This document shows, one piece after another, positions 46,146 through 58,316 of a stretch of 64,000 nucleotides of DNA (within the stretch, counting starts at the first letter, position 1; every line of letters starts with the position of its first letter). Both the position numbers and the translations under genes were made by a program. This stretch comes from Oscarella lobularis (lineage: Eukaryota > Porifera > Homoscleromorpha > Homosclerophorida > Oscarellidae): positions 2,976,001-3,040,000 of the forward strand of contig NC_089182.1 of NCBI RefSeq assembly GCF_947507565.1, read 5' to 3'. The notes beneath the pieces were generated by a model. That model saw nothing but the letters and a program-made list of their open reading frames with translations, did not search any database and was not told the origin of the DNA.

Positions 46146-49100
46146 ATGTTGAGCCGATTCGGCAATGTCCACCTCGCCACCGAGGATGGCGACGGCGATG
46201 ACATCTACGAAGGCTTTAACGACTACAATCCGTCTTACGACGTCGAGGTTGGCCGAATTGGCACACAAACAGATTCGTCGAGTCGAAAATCTCGTCGTAG
46301 GGTCTCGAAGAGGACGAAAGCTTTCAGCAGGCGGTCAAAACGAGCCACGGAAATCGTCCGCCACTGCCGGTAAGTGTTTCGAGTGGATTTTCGTACTTTA
46401 GAGACCCGAATCGTTTCTTTTCTTGAGACGGGTGCGGCGAGACCTCTCGGAACAGCGGCGCGAAAGGGAGGCGCGGCGGCGGCCGGCGCTCCTGGAACCG
46501 CGGGGGTACGATAGAATTTTTTACGACTGCGCGATTCCTCTTGAGGGGGCTCGCTTTTTAGTTTCGCGGCGGTCGAAGTGGATTGGGATCGCAGATGGGC
46601 GCGCGGCCTGGAACGGGGTCCGACGGAGGGCCTCGACCCATGACTGCCATTCGGGCTGCGGGATTTCGACGAACAGATACGAGCAGATGTACCGTTTCGG
46701 GGCTGAGATGACTCAAGAGGTTTCTCATTTCTCTTTTTCTTTTGAAGCTGGGTCTCAAGATCCCGTGCTACCGGCTCAGGTTCCTTTGCCCAGTGCTGAA
46801 GCTAAGCCTGAAGAAAAGTGGGACGCCAACTTTCCTATATTATGTCTATGTTAGTACATTGTATTGCAGTCCAGAAGAGATCATCAAGCAGCTGGAAAAG
46901 AAGACAAACGAATTGTTGGAGGAGAGTTGTCTTGCTGTCGAGAAGGGAGATTTGCAAATGGTATGAGAAATAGTCACACACCACAAAAGCGCTCAAGACC
47001 TCTTCTTTCAGGCATTAGACAGAGCTAAAGAAGCGGGTCGAAAAGAGAGATTTCTCTGTCGACAGAGAGAACAGCATTCCCTCAGCGATCAGATAAATCT
47101 CGACTTGACCTATTCCGTTAGCATCCATACTAAGAAGACGTTCGATTCAAGAGAGCACCATATTTCCATTAATTCAGGTTCTCTTCAACTTGGCTGTACA
47201 ATATCAGGCAAATCAGATGTTCAACGAAGCACTGAACACGTACTTGATTATAGTCAAGAACAAAATGTTCACAAACGCGGGTAAATAAACCTTGATAGCA
47301 TATAACGCCAATCTTATTTTCTTTCCTAACGAAGGCCGATTGCGTATCAACATGGGAAACATCTACTTCACTCAGGGAAAATACGTGCAAGCGTTGAAGA
47401 TGTATAGGATGGCGTTGGATCAAGTACCGACCTCTCATCAAGCCGTCAGGCAAAGAGGAGAAAAGTCGTTCTATAGTCGTTACTTTGACGAGCTATCTAG
47501 GGCGAAAATCCTGCAAAATATTGGCACTGCGTTCATCAAAATGGGCAAGTATTCCGAAGCGGCGAACGCTTTGGAAAATATAATGTTGTCAGCTGGAAGG
47601 CCGGTCTTTGAAACGGGTGAAGACACATATAGTGTGCATGGGTGTAGGTGGGTTTGAATTGTTTTTTTTGCAGCTCTGAATCTGATACTCTGCTATTTCG
47701 CTCTCGGCGAGCGCGACAAGATGAAAATGACGTTTCACAAAATGCTGCAAAGTCAGTTGGACGTCGGCGACGAGGAGAAATACTTTCCCGCGTCGGTGAG
47801 ACGATATGCACGCCATTCGATAGTCGAGACTTAGCGAGAAAAAAAACGCGCACACAGGACGATCCACACGCCATGCTCGTTCACGAAGCCATCAAAGATG
47901 ATTCCCTAAGACGAATCGAAAGAGAACGGTTTTTAGAGAGAGAGAATTAGAAAGAGAGAGCGTTGCTCTTATTATATGTATTCAGAAAAAGGGTGGCTGA
48001 AAAATCGATTGTCATTGCGGCCAAGTTGATTGCCCCTTCAATTGAAATGTCTTTTGCGGCTGGATTTGATTGGTTCGCTTGATAAAGTTCCCCTCACTTC
48101 TCCGTCTACGTCTCCGTCTCCTCTATAGGTGTGTTGAATGCGTGAGAGCTTCGTCTTATGCTGACCTGGCTGGAGAATTGGAAATCACAAAGGCGATTAC
48201 GTATTTGAAAATGAAAGATTTCCAAGCGGTGTGATGTCGACAAAAACGAGCGCGAAATCTAATTGGCGCATTTTTCAGGCCGTCGAAGTTCTTCGCGGCT
48301 TCGAAAAGAAAGAATCGAAGATGGCATCGGCGGCCGCAGCGAACCTGACCTTCATGTTCCTACTGGAAAACGATTTGGGTCAGGCGGAAAAATACGCCGA
48401 AATGGCCGTGGCGTCAGACAGATACAATCCATGCGGTGAGACCGTATTCCTCACAGCCAAACCAGTCTTCATTTTTCGCGCTAGCCTTGGTGAATCGGGG
48501 CAACTGTGCCTTTATGAAGAAAGAGTGGGAGAAGGCGGCCGAATATTATCAGGAAGCGGTTCAGGTGGAAGCTCTGTGCACGGAGGCGCTCTTCAATCTC
48601 GGTCTCGTCAACAAGAAGTTGAGACGCATGGAGGAGGCTCTCGCCTGCTTTCACAAGCTCCACGCGATCGTTCGCAACGACGCCCAAGTCGTCTATCAGC
48701 TCGCTAATCTGTGCGTAATAGGCAACCGGTTTTTTCGTCATCGTTTTTTTGTGTTTTTTAGCTACGAGATGCTCGATGACGTGAACAATGCGACCGAGTG
48801 GTATATGCAACTCGTTTCGCTCGTTCCGACCGATCCGACGATGCTCGCTCGATTGGGCGAAATCTACGAAGCGATGAACGATAAATCGTCGGCTTTTCAG
48901 TACAACTACGAAGTAAGCGTCCAGATTCGTTTCTATGGGTGATGACGTCGACCTTTTTTTTGGTGTGCAGTCGTTTCGGTACTTTCCTTCTAATATGGAC
49001 GTCATCGCGTGGCTGGGGGCGTATTACGTCGACTCGCAGTTCTCTGAGAAAGCCATTACGTATTTTGAACGAGCTGCTGCTATTCAGTAAGAAGTGGATA

Positions 49101-49901
49101 TAACTGGGGACTAGGAAACAAATGCAATCTTTCATTTGCAGTCCCAATGAGGTTAAGTGGCACCTCATGGTTGCCAGTTGCTATAGAAAGACTGGAAATT
49201 ATCAACAAGCTCTTCAGACGTACAAGCTAATTCATAGCAAATTTCCTGAGAACGTTGAATGTCAGTACCTTTCTCTGCTTTGGGAGAATTATCTCTCTTT
49301 CAACTTGGCTGTGCTGTACTATAGGCCTAAAGTTCTTGGTTCGTCTTTGCACCGACATGGGACTGAAAGAAATGCACGATTACGTGACGAAACTTAAAAA
49401 GGCTGAAAGAGCGAGAGAGCTACGAGAGCAGGTCGGTGTGAGCGCTGTACCTAGACTATGTAGTTATCATATACCGAGATTATGCAGAAAAGTAGCAGTG
49501 GCCGGCACGGAAGCGGCAGTCGCAGTGCGAGTAAAAGCCGAAATACAAGTGCCAGTAGCGGTTAGTCAAAAAAAAAACGAAGACCCATTGTGTTCACCTT
49601 ACTCTAAGTACATTCAGAGGGAAGGAGAGGTTCAGCAAGCAGAAGTGGTCGCACTGGCACTTTGCAAAGTGACGACGATCTGTTGGACTCGTTTGCTAAT
49701 CCAACTCAGAGACGAGGAATAGGTGCCTTAGGGCTAATGGGGAAAATTTGCGGGGGTAATATGCCTGTCACATCAGACGCTTCCTACACGGATCCCTTGG
49801 GCGAACTACCGCCGCGACCGAAGACGGCAGCGAAACAAAGAAAAGACGACGACGAAGACTTCGGTGACGAAGAACTCGGTGACGACATGCTGCCTGAGTA
49901 A
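46146..49901 (+). CDS. IFT88: IFT88, TPR subunit of the IFT-B complex
   Basis: A core intraflagellar-transport B subunit required for cilium assembly. The ATG at 46146 gives FGNVHLATEDGDGDDIYEGF and then SFQQAVKTSHGNRPPLP. A Gly/Ala/Arg-rich linker spans about 46429-46690. TPR exons begin at about 46869 (PEEIIKQLEKKTNELLEESC) and continue with INLDLTYSV, FNLAVQYQ, NMGNIYFTQGKYVQALK, YRMALDQVP, KILQNIGTAFIKMG, DDPHAMLVHEAIKDDSLRRI, AASYADLAGELEITKAVTYL and WLGAYYVDSQFSEKAI. A serine-rich segment precedes the conserved C-terminus DEDFGDEELGDDMLPE, stop TAA 49899-49901. Roughly 20 exons. An unusually full match to animal IFT88, so I regard it as intact. Confidence 0.95.
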
Positions 49902-51002
49902 AAGATAAGTTATAATTAACGTGGTGACGTCAATACTCGACGTCCCTCCCCTGCCCGCCGACTCCACATTGCTGAGACATGTTATGGGGAGACAAAAGCG
50001 GAACGCTTTTGCTCGTTTGATGTCACAGCAGACGCTTAGTAGGCCCAACTTACCCTCAAATGACGTCATTGGTAGAGATTCTGGAATCTTCTCTATCTGT
50101 GGTGGGGGGGCCCCGCGGGGTGTGCTTTCGACCACACTGCAGCAGCGAGCGCTCTGCAACATAATTTGAGCTAGTTTTGAGACGGAGTAATCTCCGTTAG
50201 TACAGTGTATACACGACACGTTTATCGTCGTTGCCCTGGTTTAGGGAAGTGTAGATATCTCTTGTATTAGGAAAGGAGCCACTTGCGGCCGTTTCGATAG
50301 CAACTGCAATCAGGCCGTTTTTGTTTCGATATTGGGTTGGGTTCGGGTTGTTGGGAAGAAAAGAGAGGCATTGGGATGGGGGGACTATACACATTTTAGA
50401 TTGTTATCTATGCACGACTCCTCCTACCGCGCACGTTGCAACCAGCAACTGGTAGGTAGCTAGGAGGTACTCTCGATCCAGAAACGAATCCGTGCTGCCG
50501 AGCAGCGTGATCGTCTGCAAAACGCATGGATTCTGAGCTGCTTTGGGGCGGTTTGATAGGCTCGCGGTTGTCGCATCCTAAGGCCTCCTCTGCAGATTAT
50601 ACCACACCCCCGAGTCGACCACCTGGCCCGGGGATCTCCCATTGTTTTCAAATCCCCGCCTCTCTCGCTCTTCCCATTGTTTCGCAAGCTCAACCTCTGC
50701 CACGCCTCTACTGATATGAAAAGAGACTAGGGATGAAATGCAAAGTTGCTTGCATGTCCGAGCAGGCTTGCCAATTTGCTGCGCTTGCATTGGTTGAGAA
50801 GCGAGCTGGCTCATTCCATGACGCAGCGATGACTAGCCTCATTGTTCTCCCTTATCATTTCGCTTACGTAAATTTTAATTTTATTGACCTTTGACACTGT
50901 TGACCACCTTTGAAATTGCACGAATCGCACCGGTGCAGCTCATTCGACCTCTGCCTTTGGTTGTTGGTTGAACCTCCCTCTCGCTCTTCCCTTCCCGCCA
51001 CG
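49902..51002. other. Spacer IFT88 / lipid carrier 1, mostly part of the duplicated unit
   Basis: From about 50032 onward this sequence recurs at about 57467-58316 upstream of the second lipid-carrier gene, with small indels. The last 250 bp before the ATG are almost identical in both copies, including TTGACCTTTGACACTGTTGA and CACCTTTGAAATTGCACG, and probably hold the shared promoter. No gene was seen; frames here are short. Confidence 0.6.
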
Positions 51003-54000
51003 ATGAAAGTTCTTCTCGCAGCGTTTCTCATCAGCACAGTCAGTGCGGGTAAGAGCTCCTATTATAATAGCGATACGAAGCATTTAGTGATTCTGCTTTT
51101 TTCAGCTCCGACGACGGAAATTCCGACGACGGAAATTCCGACGACGGAAATTCCGACGACTGAGCCGGGAGCGTGCCCGACGAACATGAAGTCGAGGTAT
51201 CAATTCGTCTCTGACATGCAAATGGCGATTATACCAACGAACAACGGATACACTGGCATGTACATGGATGTGAACTTTACCGTCGGATTCTGCCCCTATG
51301 TGGTGGAGGTCGGTTTGCATCGTAGGGATCAATAAACCAAATTAAATTTTTGCGCTTTATTCGCTAGATCGAGACTTGCAAAGTGTTTTCGTACCCGCTC
51401 ATGAACGAGTCGATTCAGCCGCATCCTATTTGCGATGAACTCGTGAAGGAGCGTCTCTACTTTCGTTTTGAAAATGGGCGTGTTACCGAGCTCTACCCCC
51501 GCATCGGAATGAAAGATAACATCTTGAATATCTTTCGAGGAATCTTGAGCTCGTTTCAAGTGAAACCGATCGGTTACAACGACCAACGCGATAGGACGGA
51601 GGTAGGTGTTTTTGATTCACAATGCGCACGTTGACAGTTTTTCCTCGTGCATATGCAGACGGATATATTCGGTGAGTGTCCCACGGAGATTAGGGAGGTG
51701 CACGTGGACGACAAGATGATAATCACGAAGAAAAGAGATCTGACGAAGTGCTCGCTGAGACCTCAATTTACCGTCATGCCTCAATTTGAGGTAATCAAAA
51801 TGCTTCCCAACGACTATAGATGTCTCTTCTCATGCGCACTGTCTTTGTAGTTCTATAATCAGGCTAACGTGTTGATGTCCTACGCCATTATGCAGTACAC
51901 GATGCCTCGATTTGACATCCAGAGAGCGTTCTGGCCCGTCGTCAGGAAAATTCACATTGAGCACTCGGTCAACCTTTCTCCGATGACGCCACGATACGGC
52001 TCTATCATTTCATTCGTCAAGTAAGTTTTTGCGGCGAAGTTGTTTGCTTATTAGTTAAATGGTTATATCCTTTTTTTTCAGTCAAACCGTTTTGTTCTTG
52101 GAGGACTTCTATGCTCCTACTACCAAAAAGCCAATTGACACTGAAACGAAAGACATTCTTTTTAGTTACGACGTTGTTTCTGAAAAAAAGACTCTCGACT
52201 GCGTAAAAGAGAGCGATATCGTTCTCAAGGAAGTGTCTACTGTGCCTACTGTGGAAAAGTGGAAGATACCAATGTACTTCCGGAGACTAACCGAAATCCT
52301 AAAGAAATGCGAAAAGACTGACTTGATTACGTTGGTGGAGAAATACTCCATCTGCAAGAACGACAAGACGGTTAGCACCCAGATGCGATTCCAACAGTAA
52401 GACATCGTTATTATGCAAATAAAAAACTCCTAAATGTCGTCGTTTTAGCGCATTCCTTCTCGACGCTCTGGCTTTCACGTGGACCGATTCTTCGTTCGAA
52501 AGCATCGTCGAGCTTGTCAAGGGAACTTGCCTGGGCGACAGCCGAAAACGCGAGATGATGGTTGCCATGTCTCTCATGCCAGTCCACTCCATCAAGAGCT
52601 GCAATCCCATTCGATATGCTATAGTAGGACGATTGGTTTTTTTTTTAATTTCCCGTTTTCAACTAACTGCTGTTTGACGCAGGAAATCTTTGAAGCGAAG
52701 CCAACGGCGCAGACGTCGAGTCTCGTGCTCGGAGGCATCGTCGGAACGTTCCGCAAGACAAAACGGTGGAACAGGGAGTGCGATGTTGTACTGACAGAGG
52801 TATGTATACACGCGGCGATTTCATTTCTATAACGTTCTCACGAATTCTCGGCTTAGGCGAAAGACAAATTGGTCACAAAGTGGACTACGTATTTCAATCA
52901 GATTCCTATGAATTTCAAACGCAACACCAAACCGGGTGAAGCGAAAATGACGAGAAACGACGTGAACTCGTGGGAGCGAGCCATCCACAGTCTGAAGGCC
53001 ATCGCCAATATGGGCGACCCAACAACACTTTCGATCTTCAAAACGGCGATAAAGTCGACGAAACTCGACGTTGAGGGCCGCATCATCGCCGTCGAATCGC
53101 TGGAGAAATTCCTTCCCGTCTTGACGACAGACGTGCGCCGAATGCTCGTCGACATTTTCTCCGACTTCACGATCGAAGACGAAATTCGCTCCGTCACTGT
53201 TCCCATCTACGTCGCATCGATCCGATACTCCGGCCTTACCGGAGAGTTCTATGACTTCTTCAGCTCGCTCGTGACTCTAAAAAGACCAGCAGTGAAGAGT
53301 TTCGCTTGCACGTACCTGATGGAAGTCATTCGCAGTAGCGATCCAACACTCCTCGATACGTAAGGCTCCTGCGCGCGCGAATTTGTGATGTCCTATAACG
53401 CGTCCTTTTGATTATAGAGCTGCGACTATTAATAACATGATGAATTGGCTCGGAGCTACGTGGTCCTGCTTGATTGCTGATCACGGCTACTTCTCCTCGA
53501 AAGCGTGGAAAGGCTTCCTTTCTGTTGGTAAGCCGACCGACATGCAGACGCTCGCGATGACGCTCATTTTGTTCTATTAGCTGACCTCCCGATCCTCCCA
53601 TACAACACCCTTCCCCGTGATACGATGGGCGTCGGCATCGACAGTCATTTCTACGGAGACTTCGACACCAAAGTTCCGCATGGACTCACAACGAAATTCA
53701 AGTTTATGATCATGGGCTATGAAATCGATCTCGGAAAGGTAGTCGCTATTTCTTCTCATAGCGCTCGAGCTCATAATCATCTCTCCATTATAGTTTGGCA
53801 TTCGTGGATCTGGCTTGGACACGCTCATCACGACTCTATTCAGCCCCACCGGCTATTTCCGTCGTGGAACGAGAAATATGTCCCCGAGTGGTCTTCAGCG
53901 CGAAGTAAGTGTTCCCTCTGCAAAAAAAACGCTCGGTTCATTTTGATGTTCGTTTTCAGGAAAATTTCTTGTTCGATCTTGTGCGACCGAACATGTCCAT

Positions 54001-56940
54001 CTCCAGCTGGGTCGAACTGCTTGGCAGTGATCTGGCGTGGAACCACAACGAAGAGGACGACGTCACACGCAAACTCTTCGGCCCAACGACACTAAACGCT
54101 CTTCGCGGAGCGTGGACGCACGGCCTTCTCAATCGCGACTTCGATTTCTACTCGCTTAGTCATATGGCCGAAGCGTGGCACGATTCCAATAAGAAGGAAG
54201 AAGGCTGGATGGATATGCTTTATCGTCGCGCTGAGGAGTGGTGGTCCCGTCCGACGGAAGAGCCAGTTCGTCCGACGGAAGAGCCAGTTCACCAAGTCGA
54301 GGAAACGGACACCGGCGTCGTCGAATCTGTGATGAGCACGGCAAGCAAATTGTGGCGCTACGGAACGAAGGGAGACTGGCCGGTCGACAGTCGCAACATC
54401 GACATCAGCAAGAATCTCGAAGTTCTCAACATCAAATCCGTCTACCCAACGATTGCCGGTTTCCCGGTGGTGACGACGATGCGCGCCGACGTTCATTTCG
54501 GACTCAAAGCCGAATCGAATCTCACATATCACGCCGACGGTTACTTCTGGAACAAAGACCGAAAAGACAATTTCATCATGGACGGTTATCTCAATCCGCG
54601 AATGGTCTTCTCGATGCTCCATAACGTGACGATCGACGACGAATTCTTCCGACCCACTATCTGTCAACACGGCAACAGCACGTTCGACTTCGCCCAGCGC
54701 GGTCGTGCTATTCTCAACGACGACTTCACGTTCACGTGGGAACTCGAAGAAGTTCCTGAAACCGAAGTGGAACTACTCAAATTTCAGTACGATCAATTTG
54801 TCACCACCAAGAATCCGGAATTCCGTCAGCAGATCGGTATCAAGAAACGCAACAACACTGAACTGTACAAGCCCGTCTTTGACGAACTTCTCGGTCTCGG
54901 AGTCTTTTCGCATATGAGCTACCCTAACACCACGGGAGTCGACTTGGCTCCGGCGTTCCCCTTCTCGGGACCGGCTTACTTCAACCTGACAATTAAACGC
55001 ATGGATCCGAGAATCAAGCGCATCAGAGTGGAACTCTTCAACGAAAGTCTCATTTCCTGGACGAACGGATTTTTCACCGAAACGTTTATGACCGTCGATA
55101 AGGATGGTCTTCCTATCAAGCAGGTCTGGATAAATTCGTTCTGGAATACCACCAAAGACGATAAGACGACGTTGAACGTTACCCTGACTAGCGAATCCCT
55201 GAATGGTTCGGCTTGGTTCATCCGCGATCGCTCGAAGTTTCTCTCTATTGAAGGCAGCGGCTTCGTATATACGAACATTTCCAATCTGACTCTCTACACG
55301 AAATTCAACAGTTCTTCTCTGCGTGGAGTGATTGAACGAAAACGCTTCGCTGAGGATAAATATCCGGCTTTCTTCAAGTTTCCCGAATTCAAATTCGAGT
55401 TCAACGGCAGTCTCGTCAACAACACGTACGGCAATTTCTCCGCTAGGCTGTTCAAGGAAGGATGGCCGCGTCCTCACTGGCTCAAAATGAATTCGACGAC
55501 TCTCCGATTTTTCGTCAATACCGACGTCAAGTCAAGTCTCGTGAGCAGACCTCTCAATTTCGGAATGGTCTTGCCCTTGCCGCTGAGAAAGCGTAAGTAT
55601 AGCTATAGACATCTAGCGTAGTTCCTTTTTTAAACGTTAGGTTTTTAGCTATGTGTCACGTTGTCGGTGACCACTTCATCACCTTCGACGACAAGAAGTA
55701 CATCACGAGCCTCGGTGATAACTGCGAGTACGTTTTGGCTCGCGACCGTCATCTGAACGACACGTTTGCCGTCACGATAAAGAACACGATTAAGAACAAT
55801 ATAAAGAACAAGGAATTGATCGTCTACGTCAACGACACCATGTACACCTTGACGATGGACGGCACTCAATTTAAAATCTTCGACAGTGAAGTGATGTTGC
55901 CTTACAAGGAGAAGCACGTTATCCACGTCAGAAAAGTCGAGATGAACAACGACATTTATGTTCGCATGACGCTTTGGGCTGGCATCGACGTGTACTACTC
56001 CCGAGACGACGTCTTGCTCTACGTCAACGGATTCTACATGAATCGCCTGGCTGGACTGTGCGGCAACGGCAATTACAACGACAAGGACGATTGGCAGTTG
56101 CAAGACATGGAAATAACCAAAGATTTGAAGGTGTTCGTCAACGACTGGAGCGTCAACTGTCCGATTCACGAAGAACTGTTCGTGTGCGATTCTTACCTTG
56201 CTGATGCCACTCTGACTCCGCCTACCATGTACGATCCATGCAACGGAGAAGACATCTGCAGACGATTTTTCGAGGACAAGTTTGCGAATGTCCCCTATCC
56301 TGTCACTCACTACTACGATGTTTGCCGTCGCGACGTCGCTTGCGGCTTGTCTCCCCTGCCCAGCGTTCGAGCATACATGAAAGCCGCTCGCGCAAAAGAA
56401 CTTTGGACTGAGGACGGTAAGGCTTAGGAAAGGCGAAAGAATTGCGTGTATCTATGTATGCGTGTATAGGTTGCTTTTATGGACCATATGGGCCTTGGGA
56501 AGCATGTCACCACTCCGAACAAAGAAGGGAACGAGAAGTCCTCTGTAATCCGCTCGGCCACGTCTGCGGCGAGACCGTAGAATGGAGATCATGTAAGGCT
56601 CGATTTGGTTATGTCGTCTTCCTTAGTTCAATAATTTCTTTCTAGGCCCCAGCGTTAGCGTTGATAAAGGCTGCATGTTGAAGAAGGAGCACATTCTTGT
56701 GGTGTCGGGCAAGAAGCTGTGCAAGAGTCGCCGTAAATTGCCCGTCTGCAAAAAGGCATTGGACAAACCGGGCGACTGTAAGCCGGTTTACGAGGAAATG
56801 GCAGAGTTAGACGAGTACTACTGCATCAGTTCCGGAGAGAGTCTAGACAAACTTGACAACGTGTCTCCTATAAAGATCCAATACAACAAAGTGAGAGCTT
56901 GCAGATACATCGAAACAACTCCAACGCCGCGTTGATCGAA
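50032..56940 (+). repeat. Tandem duplication, unit A
   Basis: Unit A comprises the promoter-proximal DNA plus the whole first lipid-carrier gene and matches unit B (57467 to the window end) in exons, introns and upstream sequence. The offset between corresponding points is about 7.2-7.4 kb. Introns are as similar as exons, implying a recent duplication or continuing gene conversion. The outer end of unit B is outside the window. Confidence 0.85.
51003..56935 (+). CDS. Vitellogenin-like large lipid transfer protein, copy 1
   Basis: A secreted lipid carrier of the vitellogenin/apolipoprotein superfamily. The signal peptide is MKVLLAAFLISTVSAG (51003-51049). A Thr/Pro linker encoded by four 15-bp repeats (TTEIP) opens the mature protein. 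A Vitellogenin_N lipid-transport module runs from about 51180 to 53560; its helical part includes WERAIHSLKAIANMGDPTT and RRMLVDIFSDF. A large exon, from 53960 to about 55595, covers the beta-sheet region with many N-glycosylation sites. A von Willebrand D domain lies at 55651-56165 (CHVVGDHFITFDD, LAGLCGNGNYNDKDDW). A C8-like cysteine segment, a TSP1-like module (56470-56595) and a last Cys-rich exon (56646-56935) follow. About 20 exons. VWD with GLCGN is typical of vitellogenins; the TSP1-like tail is not. The role as yolk or circulating lipid carrier is inferred from family. Confidence 0.88.
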
Positions 56941-58316
56941 CAATGACGACGCCTTCTCGATTTACTGGCCTTTCTGGCAATAGTTGCTGTTCTGTGTGCG
57001 CTTTTCTGTCTGCAATTATATACTAGAGCACGCAGGCAATGCCTAAAAACGCGAGGACGACTTTGGCTGTATCCGGGGGCCGTCTGCCGAGCTCCCGTAC
57101 GTGACCGTGCCTCATTCAGGGAGCATTCAGGGGCTTGCGCCGCTCGCCCGACACACGCGCGGAATTGTGACGCATAGTGGCAGCAAGCTAGCTCCTGGGA
57201 CCCACGTTGCTAAGGGTCTCGCTCTAAATGCGATTGTTACGTTCCAAAGAGGCCTCGTACATCTCTCTCTTGCAAAGAGGGCAAAAGCGTACGTCAACTG
57301 TTAATTGTAGCCTTTATAGATTCTGCTCTCATGACCAGGACTTTACCAGACTTTACAACGTCGGGAAATTCGTGACGTCAAACGAGCAAACGTGCTCCGC
57401 TCTGTCTCGACATGGCCCTCGGCTTGACAGGTCAGCAGTGGGGAGTCAACGGTAGGATAGAAAGCAGACGCTTAGTAGGCCTATCTTACCCTCATAGATT
57501 CTGTTGTAGTGTACGTAGGCACACGGCTAGGGACGTATATAGGGACGTATATAGATATCTCTCCTATAAGAGCCACCTTGTGCCGTATTGATGGCAACTG
57601 CAATCAGGTCGTGTTTTGCAATTTTTGTTTCGGTATTGGGTTGGGTTCGGGTTGTTGGGAAAAAAGAGAGGCATTGGGATGGGGGACTATACACATTTTA
57701 GATTGCTATCTATGCACGACTCCTCCTACCGCGCACGTTGCAACTGGTAGGTAGCTAGGAGGTACTCTCGATCCAGAAACGAATCTGTGGCTCTGTGCTG
57801 CCGAGCAGCGTGATCGTCTGCAAAGCGCATGGATTCTGAGCTGCTTTGGGGCGGTTTGATAGGCTCGCGGCTGTCGCGTCCTAATGGCCTCCTCTGCAGA
57901 TTATACCACACCCCCGAGTCGACCACCTGGCCCCGGGGATCTCCCATTGTTTTCAAATCCCCGCCTCTCTCGCTCTTACGAATCTTCCCATTGTTTCGCA
58001 AACTCAACCTCTGCCACGCCTCTACTGATATGAACAGAGACTAGGGATGAAATGCAAAGTTGCTTGCATGTCCGAGCAGGCTTGCTAATTTGCTGCGCTT
58101 GCATTGGTTGAGAAGCGAGCTGGCTCATTCCATGACGCAGCGATGACTAGCCTCATTGTTCTCCCTTATCATTTCGCTTACGTAAATTTTAATTTTATTG
58201 ACCTTTGACACTGTTGACCACCTTTGAAATTGCACGAATCGCACCGGTGCAGCTCATTCGACCTCTGCCTTTGGTTGTTGGTTGAACCTCCCTCTCGCTC
58301 TTCCCTTCCCGCCACG
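56936..58316. other. Spacer between the two lipid-carrier genes
   Basis: 56936-57466 shows no counterpart upstream of copy 1 and no coding signal. It contains a 14-bp repeated word TAGGGACGTATATA near 57525-57552. From about 57467 to 58316 the sequence is the duplicated promoter-side DNA. Short open frames inside are shared by both copies and look incidental. Confidence 0.55.

Noticed and set aside
54773-55477. 234-aa antisense frame (and its twin at 61982-62686)
   Set aside because: Antisense shadow of the large lipid-carrier exon, caused by codon bias.
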